Assembly: GCF_000407565.1 (NCBI RefSeq) | Contig: NZ_ASWI01000004.1 | Location: 112,501 to 176,500, forward strand | Origin: Enterococcus cecorum DSM 20682 = ATCC 43198 | Lineage (GTDB): Bacteria > Bacillota > Bacilli > Lactobacillales > Enterococcaceae | Direction: 5' to 3' | Length of the DNA: 64,000 bases | Shown here: positions 35,357-43,914 of the stretch, piece after piece | Layout of the letters: every line of letters begins with the position of its first letter | How positions within the stretch are numbered: position 1 is the stretch's first letter | Notes under the pieces: model-generated | The model's input: only the letters and a program-made list of their open reading frames with translations | Told to the model about the DNA's origin: nothing | The model's database searches: none | Program-made: the position numbers and the translations under genes

Positions 35357-36457
35357 ATGGGAGAAAATATTGAAACATTTTTAGCACAATTAGGTAATCG
35401 TGTAGACGAGCAAACTGGAGCTGTCAGTGCACCAATTCATTTATCAACGACTTATTCTCATCCAAAATTCGGGCATAGTACGGGCTTTGATTATACTAGA
35501 ACCAAAAATCCTACCCGAGCTATTTTAGAAGAAGGACTAGCCAAGTTAGAAGAAGGAGCCCAAGCGATTGTCACTTCATCCGGTATGAGTGCCATTCAAT
35601 TGGTTTTCCAACTTTTTCCAGCAGGCAGCGCATTTTTAGTTTCGCGTGACCTCTATGGTGGTTCATATCGCTATTTTAAAGAAATTGAACGTCAAGGCAT
35701 TGCAAAGTTTCTTTATTTTGATACTGAGGAAGAATTAGCAGCGCAAATCACCGAGAATATTAGCGCCGTCTTTATCGAAACACCAACCAATCCGTTAATG
35801 CGTGAAGTAAGTATCAAGCGTGTAGCAGAAATTGCTAAGTCAAAAGGAGCATTAACCATTGTTGATAATACCTTTTTAACACCTTTACGTCAAAAGCCAT
35901 TAACCCAAGGAGCAGATTTAGTCGTACATTCAGCAACTAAATTCTTAGCTGGGCATAATGATATTTTAGCGGGTGTAGTGGTGGCCAAAACGCAAGAACT
36001 CGGCGAACGTTTATTATATTTGGCGAATACAACCGGTCCGACTTTAGCTGCCTTTGATTGTTGGTTATTTATCCGCAGTTTGAAAACCTTACCTTTACGC
36101 TTTAATCAGCAAGAAAAGAATGCTAAAATAGTTGTTGAAGTTTTGCAAAATCATCCTGCAGTCAAAGAAGTCTTCTATCCAGGTGTGGGTGCAATGGTGA
36201 GTTTTAAAATTGCCGATGAAAGCAAAGTCGGTCCATTTTTAGAGCAGCTAAAATTATTTACCTATGCGGAAAGTTTAGGTGGGGTAGAGAGTCTGATTAC
36301 TTATCCAACGACGCAAACCCATGCCGACATTCCTGAAGCAGAACGTCTTGCTTATGGTTTAACGCCAGACTTATTGCGTTTATCAATTGGTATTGAAGAC
36401 GCCCACGATTTAGCAGCTGATTTAACACAAGGTTTAAGTATAGTGACGAGGAAGTGA
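35357..36457 (+). CDS. Cystathionine gamma-synthase/lyase family PLP enzyme (MetI/MetB-like)
   Basis: 366 residues of the Cys/Met metabolism PLP family. Signatures: YTRTKNPTRAILEEGLAKLE, SSGMSAIQLV, DLYGGSYRYF, ETPTNPLM and VHSATKFLAGHNDILAG with the PLP lysine in SATKF. Pairing with a PatB-type lyase mirrors the metI-metC pair of Bacillus, which makes cystathionine and then homocysteine. Gamma-synthase and gamma-lyase activities cannot be separated by eye. The stop overlaps the upstream edge of the nitroreductase gene. Confidence 0.85.
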   Translation: MGENIETFLAQLGNRVDEQTGAVSAPIHLSTTYSHPKFGHSTGFDYTRTKNPTRAILEEGLAKLEEGAQAIVTSSGMSAIQLVFQLFPAGSAFLVSRDLYGGSYRYFKEIERQGIAKFLYFDTEEELAAQITENISAVFIETPTNPLMREVSIKRVAEIAKSKGALTIVDNTFLTPLRQKPLTQGADLVVHSATKFLAGHNDILAGVVVAKTQELGERLLYLANTTGPTLAAFDCWLFIRSLKTLPLRFNQQEKNAKIVVEVLQNHPAVKEVFYPGVGAMVSFKIADESKVGPFLEQLKLFTYAESLGGVESLITYPTTQTHADIPEAERLAYGLTPDLLRLSIGIEDAHDLAADLTQGLSIVTRK

Positions 36458-36459
36458 TT

Positions 36460-37209
36460 ATGGTGAACCAAACCATTGAACATCAATTGAATCATCGAAG
36501 TATCCGTAAATTTAAAGCAGAAAATCTCTCAGATGAACAAATCAAGACTTTATTGGAAGTTGCGCGTCAAACATCGACAAGTAATTTCTTCCAACAATTT
36601 AGTGTACTGCATATCACGGATGAGACCAAGCGTGAACAAATTCGTCATATCAGCAAGCAACCGTATGTCGGCTTAAATGGCGAATTATTTATCTTTATTG
36701 CGGATTTATATCGTAATCAACAAATTCGCTTGCAAAAAGGGGAAGATGATGGTCGATTGCATTCCACGGATGTCTTTTTCCAAGCGATGCAAGATGCGAC
36801 TTTAGCGATTCAAAATATGATGAATGCAGTCGAAAGTATGGGGCTTGGTGCAGTACTTTTAGGTAGTATCAATAATCAACCCAAAGAGCTAATTAAAGTG
36901 TTGGATTTACCTAAAATGACCTATCCAGTATTAGGGATTCAAGTGGGGATTCCTGATCAAGAACCACAATTAAAGCCAAGATTACCATTAGATAAAATCG
37001 TTTTTGAAAATGAATATCCTAAAGACTTTCAATTAAGTGACTTAAAAGAATATGATGAGGTCGTGCAAACTTACTATGATTTACGTAATGCGAACCAAAG
37101 AATTGATGCCTTTACCAATCAAATCGCCGGTAGCAAATTGCAAGAAAGCATTATCGGCCGCGATGACATCATGGAAGTCTTACACAGCCAAGGACTATGT
37201 TGGAGATAA
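36460..37209 (+). CDS. Nitroreductase / NADPH-dependent flavin oxidoreductase (NfsA-like)
   Basis: 249 residues. The N-terminal HRSIRKFKAENLSDEQIKTLLE is the nitroreductase start and FMN-binding HRSxR motif; ESMGLGAVLLGSINNQP and PVLGIQVGIPDQEPQLKPRLP follow. It is expected to bind FMN and reduce nitro compounds, quinones or flavins. Start ATG 36460 is chosen because it lies two bases after the preceding stop. Its TAA stop abuts the first base of a palindromic repeat (37210). Role in the sulfur operon is unclear. Confidence 0.85.
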   Translation: MVNQTIEHQLNHRSIRKFKAENLSDEQIKTLLEVARQTSTSNFFQQFSVLHITDETKREQIRHISKQPYVGLNGELFIFIADLYRNQQIRLQKGEDDGRLHSTDVFFQAMQDATLAIQNMMNAVESMGLGAVLLGSINNQPKELIKVLDLPKMTYPVLGIQVGIPDQEPQLKPRLPLDKIVFENEYPKDFQLSDLKEYDEVVQTYYDLRNANQRIDAFTNQIAGSKLQESIIGRDDIMEVLHSQGLCWR

Positions 37210-37513
37210 AAGGATGTGAGAAGGGTCGATCAGCTACAAGCAGCTAAGATTGTCCGGAATGTCAGGAAAATCCATCGTATTTTAAGATTTTCCTAGACAG
37301 GCCGGCTTAGATGCGATGTAGCTACCCTTCGAACACAGATTAATAAAAGGTTGTAAATCGACTTGGTCAGCTACGAGCGGATAAGTTCTGTCCACCACGT
37401 CGGGAAAGTCCGAAAAGTAAAGACTTTCCCAGACGAGGTGGCTTATACGCCGAAGTAGCTAGTCGATTTACACCGTCAAAAAAGGTTGTAAATCGACTCA
37501 ATCAGCCACGAGC
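37210..37513 (+). repeat. Palindromic intergenic repeat, site C (type-2 unit, type-1 unit, type-1 fragment in tandem)
   Basis: C1 (37210-37338) starts AAGGATGTGAGAAGGGTCG and ends GAACACAG; arms GAAGGGT/ACCCTTC, AGCTAC/GTAGCT and core AGGAAAATC/GATTTTCCT pair. C2 (37347-37477) is type 1: GTAAATCGACT/AGTCGATTTAC, AGCTAC/GTAGCT, CGTC/GACG and core GGGAAAGTC/GACTTTCCC pair. C3 (37482-37513) is a truncated type-1 start. All units share the AAGGNTGT opening. The site lies between the convergent nitroreductase and dmkB genes and fills the whole gap up to the terminator. Confidence 0.9.
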
Positions 37514-37515
37514 AC

Positions 37516-37560
37516 AAAAAAGCCAGGCCTTTCACCATACAGAGAGGCCTGGCTTTTTTT
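37516..37560. terminator. Bidirectional terminator between the nitroreductase gene and dmkB
   Basis: AAAAAAGCCAGGCCT pairs with AGGCCTGGCTTTTTT; A- and T-runs allow use on both strands. Confidence 0.9.
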
Positions 37561-37562
37561 AC

Positions 37563-38549
37563 TTAATTTTCACGCATTAAAATAGCCTTAGTTAGACGCG
37601 CTAAATTTTCTTTGGTTTGTACTTGATTATCAGGTAGCTTTGCAATACCTTTTAGTGCTTTATTGGTATATTTAGCGGCCAAATCTTGAGCTTTTTGAAT
37701 GGCGCTTGTTTGATGGACAATATCAAAAACCGCTTGGGCATCTTCATGCGACATAGCTTCTTTTTTGCTTAAATAAGGCAATAATGCTTGTTTATTTTCC
37801 TTTAGCGCATAGATTAAAGGCAAGGAATAAACCCCTTGACGCACATCTTCTAAAACAGGTTTGCCAATTCCTTCAGGCGTTTTCGTATAGTCTAAAATAT
37901 CATCAATAATTTGGAAAGCTAAGCCAATATTTAGCCCAATTTCGCTACATTTTTTACTGAAAGCTTCACTACAACCACTTTCTAAAGCACCAATTCCACA
38001 GCTTAGGGCAAAAAGTTCAGCTGTTTTTCCAGAAATATTTTCTAAATAATCATCAATCGTGACATCAATTTGATAGCGATCATTCATTTGACCTAGCTCA
38101 CCATCAAGAATTTTTTCCATACTGCGCGAATTTAACTGTAAACTACGCATGGATTGGGTATAGTCAGCTAATAATTTAAAACAACTAATCAGAAGGTAAT
38201 CTCCAGCATAGACAGCAGTCGAATTATCAAATTGTTTGCGAATAGTTGGCAGTTTGCGACGGATATCAGCTTCATCAATAATATCGTCATGGATGAGAGT
38301 CGCAGTATGTAGCATTTCGATGGCTGCAGCAAGACAAATGGCTTTTTTACGATCTTGGTCTTCCCCAAATTGTGAAAAAAGTAGTTGATAAGCCGGTCTT
38401 AATAGTTTACCGCCAGAATGAATCATATCTAATACTGCTTTTTCGACAGCTTTATTTTTTAATTTCACGGATTGTTCCATCAGTTCAATGGTCTGATTTA
38501 ATTCAGGAACTAATTGTGGATAATTTTGCCACATGGGATGTAATTTCAT
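37563..38549 (-). CDS. dmkB: Polyprenyl diphosphate synthase of the EET locus
   Basis: 328 residues of the trans-isoprenyl synthase family. Both aspartate-rich motifs are present: LIHDDIIDEADIRR (first) and FQIIDDILDYT (second), with the GGKLLRPA segment upstream. It would make the polyprenyl tail for the quinone used in extracellular electron transfer, attached by DmkA. It is the last gene of the leftward ndh2-eetA-eetB-dmkB run, directly abutting eetB. Confidence 0.9.
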   Translation of the reverse strand: MKLHPMWQNYPQLVPELNQTIELMEQSVKLKNKAVEKAVLDMIHSGGKLLRPAYQLLFSQFGEDQDRKKAICLAAAIEMLHTATLIHDDIIDEADIRRKLPTIRKQFDNSTAVYAGDYLLISCFKLLADYTQSMRSLQLNSRSMEKILDGELGQMNDRYQIDVTIDDYLENISGKTAELFALSCGIGALESGCSEAFSKKCSEIGLNIGLAFQIIDDILDYTKTPEGIGKPVLEDVRQGVYSLPLIYALKENKQALLPYLSKKEAMSHEDAQAVFDIVHQTSAIQKAQDLAAKYTNKALKGIAKLPDNQVQTKENLARLTKAILMREN

Positions 38550-39131
38550 CTAAATCAAATCCTTTCCAAGTAATTGACTTGCCCAATTTTGTTGTGTTTG
38601 TCGATCGCGCTCCATCTGAAATCTTTGCAAGGTACGCACATGCATAAATAAATAGTTGGCACAGACCCCGATAGCAATCCCTGAAAGAATCCCTAAAAAG
38701 GAAAGCACTGGTAGATAGAGCATGACGGTCCAGGATTGTGCAATAAGGGAGGCTGTTACAAGTTGGCCTACATTATGCATAAAACCTCCTGTGGCGCTAA
38801 TACCAATAATACTGACTCGTTTTGGCCCAAGAGATTTGACCAGCATCATACCGATATAACTGAGCACCGCCCCAGAAAAGCTATATAGAAATGTTGAAAC
38901 TGTACCACCAAGTAAGGTTGATAAGCAAAGTCTTAAGCTAATCAATGTGATCGTTTCGCGTTTGGATAAGGTAAAAATAGCGATAATCGTAATGAGATTG
39001 GCCAGGCCCATTTTCGCTCCTGGTGCAAAACCAAAAGGATAGGGAATCATATTTTCAATGAGTCCAATCACTAAAGCTTGAGCCACAAGTAAAGAGATAT
39101 AGACCATCGTTTTTAGTTTTGATTGTACCAT
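38550..39131 (-). CDS. eetB: EetB, membrane protein of extracellular electron transfer
   Basis: 193 residues with five or six membrane spans, beginning LKTMVYISLLVAQALVIGLIE and containing the family segment FGFAPGAKMGLANLITIIA and LLGGTVSTFLYSFSGAVLSY. This is the 'heptaprenyl diphosphate synthase component I'/Gx transporter family, named EetB in Listeria. It is thought to act with EetA in membrane electron transfer. It follows eetA by 12 bases. Confidence 0.88.
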   Translation of the reverse strand: MVQSKLKTMVYISLLVAQALVIGLIENMIPYPFGFAPGAKMGLANLITIIAIFTLSKRETITLISLRLCLSTLLGGTVSTFLYSFSGAVLSYIGMMLVKSLGPKRVSIIGISATGGFMHNVGQLVTASLIAQSWTVMLYLPVLSFLGILSGIAIGVCANYLFMHVRTLQRFQMERDRQTQQNWASQLLGKDLI

Positions 39132-39143
39132 AAGTAAAAGCAG

Positions 39144-39563
39144 CTAATAAATGACGCTACCAGATTCACTCCCATCTGAGGACTGGATTTCGATGACTAA
39201 TTTATGAGGTAAACAGACGATGGTTTCCCCCGGTTTTTTAATCCAGCCACGCTTAACACAGATTTGATCGCCGCAATTGGCTTCTTTCATCCGTATTTGA
39301 TTACGATTCACTTCAATAATATTATAATCTCCATCCTTATCTTCATAACGATAGGTGTAGTGTTGTCCATTTTCACTTAAATCAAAAGTCTTGACTTGTT
39401 TTCCATCTACTTTGACGATGGCTTGATAGGTGACTTTATTGATTTTAGATTGATAGATACTAAAAATGAGAATCGGAATAAAAGAGAGAATCACCAAACT
39501 AATAAGGATGATAAAATCCCAACGCTTCATGCGACTCTTTTTGAAAAATGTTTTGAAATCCAC
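39144..39563 (-). CDS. eetA: EetA, NusG domain II-type membrane-anchored protein
   Basis: 139 residues from GTG 39563, with AAAGGAG upstream. A single membrane helix at about residues 16-36 precedes an extracellular NusG-II-like domain that contains NCGDQICVKRGWI, with paired cysteines, and ETIVCLPHKLVIEI, the standard EetA ending. It is one of the conserved EET components. The neighbours dmkB, eetB and ndh2 match the Listeria/Enterococcus locus. Confidence 0.88.
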   Translation of the reverse strand: MDFKTFFKKSRMKRWDFIILISLVILSFIPILIFSIYQSKINKVTYQAIVKVDGKQVKTFDLSENGQHYTYRYEDKDGDYNIIEVNRNQIRMKEANCGDQICVKRGWIKKPGETIVCLPHKLVIEIQSSDGSESGSVIY

Positions 39564-39582
39564 AAAATATCTCCTTTAATCA

Positions 39583-39661
39583 TCTGTTTAATAGGCGAAC
39601 TAAGCATTTAATTCGTCTATTAAACAGAAGGAAAACTGAAACAGCTTGTCTCAGTTTTCCT
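39583..39661. promoter_or_regulatory. Two adjacent hairpins between ndh2 and eetA
   Basis: Hairpin 1 (39583-39628): TCTGTTTAATAG pairs with CTATTAAACAGA, continued by CGAA/TTCG after one mismatch. It lies just upstream of the eetA ribosome site. Hairpin 2 (39629-39661): AGGAAAACTGA pairs with TCAGTTTTCCT. One may be a partial terminator of ndh2 and the other an mRNA-stability or processing hairpin; no clean T-run separates them. Confidence 0.6.
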
Positions 39662-39683
39662 AAAAAGATTTATCTTTTAGTGC

Positions 39684-41630
39684 TTAGTATCTTGATTTGA
39701 CATCGCCATACCACCAGTGCCCTAGTTTACGTTGTAACCAAGGAACTACCCAGTGATCAAGACCAAAGGCACGACCAGAACCGTTCATCAAGGCAATAGC
39801 AACTGGAATAAACCAAATATTTACCCAGAAGAACATACCTGATAGACAGAAGGCCACGACTAAGGCTATGGTTGTCGCACTCGCTAACCAAGTGAATAGA
39901 CCGACGATTAAGGCTAAAGCAATACCAATTTCCACAATTGTCATGAATTTTTGGAAGAATAAAGCAACTTCTTTATTAGGCATCATAAATTTCATGATAC
40001 TTTCGAACCATTTTGGCATGTGATCTAACACTTGCATTGGTTGTTCGCCGTAAGCATAACTAAATCCAAAGTGAGCAGCTTGAGTCGCAGCTTCACCACC
40101 ACCGCTTGCAGCAGCGCCACTCGCAGCACTTGTCGCTTCAGCAGCACCAGATCCTCCTGCAGCAGCTGAGGCACCAGTTGTTGCAGCTTGTTCTTGCAGC
40201 CATGGGAATGGGAAGACAATGTGATCAGTAAACCATGAACCTTCACCAAACCATGTACTTGGTTGGAATAAATGACCATTATCACCTAAGACTTTCTTCA
40301 TAGATTCGATTAACCACATGAATCCGTAGAAAATACGTAATGGTACGCTCCATAAAACATTACCATAACGTGATGAATGACCACGCATAATATTTCTTTC
40401 ATCCTTGATATGGAAGAATTCATGCATGATATATTGGAACATATAATATCCAGAACGAATATCAAAGAAGTATTTCAAGTTCACAACGTGTTTCATAAAC
40501 ATTGCAAAGAAGCCAGATAATTTGATTTTACCAAATAGGTTAGCTACCCCGTAACGAGAACCGATTGAAACCATGAAGCCTTGGTAGTTACTCTTAAATG
40601 GGTGTTTTTCGCCACCTTTAATGGATGCGATAACATTTTCTGCCGCACAGTGCGCAGTTTGTTCAGCTGCTTGTACGATTTGAGGTGTTGGTTTACCAGG
40701 AGTTTCTTCATAGTAAACTAAGTCCCCGATAATATAGATGTTTTTATCTTCGTAGCCTTTTGCTTGCATGTATTGGTTTGCTACTAAACGGTTGGCACGC
40801 GCTTTTTCAATACCGAAGTCAGCTGCATCAGAAGTCGCTTTAACTCCAGCAGTCCAGATTAAAGTATGTGTTGGGATAGTGCTACCATCTTTTAAGACGA
40901 TATGATCTTTAGCTACTTCAACGATTGGTGACTCAGTTAAGATTTCAACACCATGTTTTTTCATGTAGCGTTCAGCTTTAGCCGCACCACCACGGTCTAA
41001 CATGTTTAAGATAGTTGGCATTGCTTCAACAACTTTAAGTGTGAAATCATCTTTGCTTAACTTGAAGTCTTTAGCTAAGCGATCACGCCAGTCCATTAAT
41101 TCACCGACCATTTCAATACCGGTAAAACCAGAACCACAGACTACGAAAGTTAACATTGCTTTACGTTTCTCAGCATCTGGTTCAATAGCAGCTTTTTCAA
41201 CAATTTCTTCAATGTGTTTTCTGATCTTCAAAGCATCTTCAAATGACCAAAGTGTAAAACCGTTTTCTTTAACACCAGGTGTACCAAAATCGTTTGGTTC
41301 GCCACCCATACCGATGATTAAGTAGTCAAATGGATATTCTCCCATTTTTGTTTGAACAACTTTGTTTTCTTTGTCGATACCAGTAACAGTATCTGTCACA
41401 ATTTCAACATTTTTGTTGTGGCAGAATAAACGTTGTAGGTCGTATTGGATAGCTGTAGGTTCTACACGACCACCAGCCACTTCATGCAATTCAGTCATCA
41501 TTGTATGGTAAGAATGACGATCGATTAAAGTGATTTGTGTGTCTGTACCTTTTAGCTTTTTAGATAAAAGCTTTGTAGCAGCTACACCAGAATAACCGGC
41601 ACCTATAACAATTATTTTTTCTTTTGCCAT
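39684..41630 (-). CDS. ndh2: Type II NADH dehydrogenase of the EET locus with C-terminal membrane extension
   Basis: 648 residues. The N-terminal flavoprotein part has the FAD site VIGAGYSGVAATKLL, the NAD site FVVCGSGFTGIEMVGEL near residue 160 and a late IYIIGDLVYYEETPGKP. Near residues 484-518 is an Ala/Gly/Ser-rich linker, followed by a membrane domain with about four spans (KEVALFFQKFMTIVEIGIAL, DoxX-like). The extension is typical of EET-dedicated Ndh2. It moves electrons from NADH to the EET quinone pool. AAGGAG lies before ATG 41630; the promoter is at 41689-41717. Confidence 0.93.
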   Translation of the reverse strand: MAKEKIIVIGAGYSGVAATKLLSKKLKGTDTQITLIDRHSYHTMMTELHEVAGGRVEPTAIQYDLQRLFCHNKNVEIVTDTVTGIDKENKVVQTKMGEYPFDYLIIGMGGEPNDFGTPGVKENGFTLWSFEDALKIRKHIEEIVEKAAIEPDAEKRKAMLTFVVCGSGFTGIEMVGELMDWRDRLAKDFKLSKDDFTLKVVEAMPTILNMLDRGGAAKAERYMKKHGVEILTESPIVEVAKDHIVLKDGSTIPTHTLIWTAGVKATSDAADFGIEKARANRLVANQYMQAKGYEDKNIYIIGDLVYYEETPGKPTPQIVQAAEQTAHCAAENVIASIKGGEKHPFKSNYQGFMVSIGSRYGVANLFGKIKLSGFFAMFMKHVVNLKYFFDIRSGYYMFQYIMHEFFHIKDERNIMRGHSSRYGNVLWSVPLRIFYGFMWLIESMKKVLGDNGHLFQPSTWFGEGSWFTDHIVFPFPWLQEQAATTGASAAAGGSGAAEATSAASGAAASGGGEAATQAAHFGFSYAYGEQPMQVLDHMPKWFESIMKFMMPNKEVALFFQKFMTIVEIGIALALIVGLFTWLASATTIALVVAFCLSGMFFWVNIWFIPVAIALMNGSGRAFGLDHWVVPWLQRKLGHWWYGDVKSRY

Positions 41631-41688
41631 AAGTAAATTCGCTCCTTGAATAATAATAGTATAAATTGATCATTGCATAATCTACTAC

Positions 41689-41717
41689 ATTATATAAGAA
41701 TTTATAAAATTTGTCTA
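41689..41717 (-). promoter_or_regulatory. ndh2 promoter
   Basis: Minus strand: -35 TAGACA (complement of 41712-41717), 17-base spacer, -10 TATAAT (complement of 41689-41694). The -10 coincides with the first bases of the duplicated segment, so an identical copy exists at 43941-43969 reading into the IS. Confidence 0.8.
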
Positions 41718-41882
41718 ACCTCTGAACTGTTTTTTCACAGATTTTGAATAAGACGATTAGAATTCTGTGAAAAGTAAAAGAATTTAGAAAAATAGCAATG
41801 CTAGCGGTTGACAAATTCGATTAATGTTATAGAATAAGAATGTAAACAAACGATTTCACAATTTCGTTTGTGAAAAAAGTAG
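41689..41882. repeat. Left copy of a 194-bp perfect direct repeat (IS target duplication)
   Basis: Bases 41689-41882 are identical to 43941-44134 over all 194 positions. The next bases differ on both sides (C/G on the left, C/T on the right), so the limits are exact. It contains the ndh2 promoter on the minus strand and a copy of the pplA promoter on the plus strand (-35 TTGACA 41808-41813, -10 TAGAAT 41830-41835), which now reads into the transposase gene. Confidence 0.95.
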
Positions 41883-42014
41883 CGGGAGTTTTACAGTTGA
41901 ATTGAAATATTTTCGCTCTATGCCTTGGTATAAAGCTATTTTTTTGTCAAATTTTTTCAATTTTACACTCGTACTTTTTCGTACTTTATGGTATAATAGA
42001 GTTGGGTGATTACT

Positions 42015-43865
42015 ATGGGAATGCGTTTAAAATCAACAAAATCTAAATATTCAGAGTCGTTTTCAATTATTGATGATTATACTCATCCTGAAACCAATAA
42101 ACGCTCTACATTTGTTGTGGAGGCTCTAGGTTCTTTAAATTCATTGATGGAAAAATATCAAACTACAGACAGAGAAGTAGTTGTCAATCATTTGAAAGAT
42201 TATATCGAAGAGCGAAAACAACAACTGAAGGCAGAAAATGGTAAAATGCTTATTGAAGTTGCTCAAAAGGATTTAATAGAAAAAGATGAAACCAGAATTT
42301 ACAATGTTGGATATTTGTATATCAAGGATATTCTTTGTTCTCTAGGGCTAAAGCGTATATGTCAAGAAATTCAAACTCGATACAAAATACAATTTAATCT
42401 TTTTGATATCTTATGTGATTTAGTTTGTACACGTATTATTGAACCTTGTTCAAAACGCGCAACCTTTGAATACAAAAAACGTTTTTTACATCAATCTACT
42501 TATCAATTGGAAGATGTGTATCGGGCACTTCATATTTTGTATCAAGAACGATATACGATTGAAAATGCATTATATCAAGGATCTACAAAATTATATCCGC
42601 GCAATACTAATGTTTTATACTACGATTGTACAAATTTTTACTTTGAAACAGAAGAACCAGATGAATTTAGATTATATGGTTTTAGCAAAGAACATCGTCC
42701 CAATCCAATTGTTCAATATGGGTTGTTTATGGATGGTAATGGGATACCTTTAGCGGACTATGCTTTCGCAGGGAATATGAATGAGCAGCCTACGTTACGC
42801 AAATTAGAACAAAAAATTGAAGAAGATTTTCAGTTGAAAAAGTTCATTGTCGTTGCGGATGCTGGATTAAATGGTTGGGAAAATAAAGTGTATAATAACA
42901 TGAAAAACAATCATGCCTATATTGTGACACAACCTATCAAGAAATTAAAAAAATCACTACAGGAATGGGCTATTGATCCTTCAGGTTGGAGAATTAGCGG
43001 CTCTAGAGAGAAATTCAATTTACAGGATATCATGAACGCCGCAGAAAATGCCGAAACTGATTTGAAACATTATAAAATAAATATTGACGGTACGGAACGA
43101 AATGTTTATGATTTGATTTTTTACAAAGAAAGATGGGAAAAGACAACAAAAAAATCTGACGTAGCCAAAGATAAATATTCTCTTGAAGAACGTTATATTG
43201 TATCGTTCAGCTTTCGTCAGAAAGCTTATCACGAACATATTCGTCAGAAAAAAATTGATCGTGCTCTTAAATTTATTGAAAATCCAAGCAAGTTAGATCG
43301 TAAAAATCAAAGACAGCCTAGCTATTATATAAAAACGACCACAACTACTGAGGATGGAGAAATCGCCTCTAACAAGGTCATTCAATTAGATACAGAAAAA
43401 ATTAAAAATGAAGCAAAGTTAGATGGATTCTACGTAGTGACGACTGATTTAGAAGATAAAAATATCGGTATCATCATTCAAGCTAACCGTCAAAGATGGG
43501 AAATCGAAGAAAGTTTTCGAATTATGAAAAGTGAATTTCGAACCAGACCTATGTATGTTAGAAAAGAAGAATCAATCAACGGGCATCTATTAACCTGCTT
43601 TATCGCTCTTCTTGTTTATAGAATTCTTGAAAAACATTATTTGTCAGAAAAATATAGTCCAGAGCAAATCATTACAACCTTACGTCAAATGAATATCGTT
43701 TATCTTGAAGGTTCAAACTATACTCCTGCTTTTGACCGAACTGATTTAGTTGATGAATTGATGGATATTTTTGGATTCCAAGTGGCTAGAAAGATATTAT
43801 CGCAAAAATATATAAAAAAATTTTCTAGAGTGGTTAACTCAGAAAAAAGTACGAAAATAGAATAA
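42015..43865 (+). CDS. IS1634-family DDE transposase
   Basis: 616 residues from ATG 42015 (MGMRLKSTKSKYSESFSIID). The catalytic domain shows YYDCTNFYFET (first Asp), KFIVVADAGLNGWEN (second Asp) and a late YVVTTDLEDKN...RWEIEESFRIMKSEF with the catalytic Glu in the Y-2R-3E-6K-like pattern of IS4-type enzymes. No frameshift or stop is visible, so the element looks active. A TATAAT at 41992-41997 is its own possible -10; the captured pplA promoter lies further upstream. Confidence 0.88.
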   Translation: MGMRLKSTKSKYSESFSIIDDYTHPETNKRSTFVVEALGSLNSLMEKYQTTDREVVVNHLKDYIEERKQQLKAENGKMLIEVAQKDLIEKDETRIYNVGYLYIKDILCSLGLKRICQEIQTRYKIQFNLFDILCDLVCTRIIEPCSKRATFEYKKRFLHQSTYQLEDVYRALHILYQERYTIENALYQGSTKLYPRNTNVLYYDCTNFYFETEEPDEFRLYGFSKEHRPNPIVQYGLFMDGNGIPLADYAFAGNMNEQPTLRKLEQKIEEDFQLKKFIVVADAGLNGWENKVYNNMKNNHAYIVTQPIKKLKKSLQEWAIDPSGWRISGSREKFNLQDIMNAAENAETDLKHYKINIDGTERNVYDLIFYKERWEKTTKKSDVAKDKYSLEERYIVSFSFRQKAYHEHIRQKKIDRALKFIENPSKLDRKNQRQPSYYIKTTTTTEDGEIASNKVIQLDTEKIKNEAKLDGFYVVTTDLEDKNIGIIIQANRQRWEIEESFRIMKSEFRTRPMYVRKEESINGHLLTCFIALLVYRILEKHYLSEKYSPEQIITTLRQMNIVYLEGSNYTPAFDRTDLVDELMDIFGFQVARKILSQKYIKKFSRVVNSEKSTKIE

Positions 43866-43871
43866 AGTAAG

Positions 43872-43914
43872 AAACGCCCCTAAAAGCTTATGTATCAAGC
43901 ATTAGGGGCGTTTT
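43872..43914 (+). terminator. Terminator of the transposase gene
   Basis: AAACGCCCCTAA pairs with TTAGGGGCGTTT, followed by T and A-rich sequence. It should shield pplA from transposase read-through. Confidence 0.85.

Noticed and set aside
37210-37513. CRISPR array or tRNA cluster
   Set aside because: Units are about 130 bp, only two or three in tandem, with no short regular spacers and no tRNA fold; they are hairpin repeats.
40025-40285. 86-residue frame inside ndh2
   Set aside because: Shadow frame produced by the low-complexity linker of ndh2.
41841-41875. Rex operator between ndh2 and pplA
   Set aside because: The half-sites are in the opposite order to the Rex consensus (TTTCACAA-N6-TTGTGAAA instead of TTGTGAA-N6-TTCACAA).
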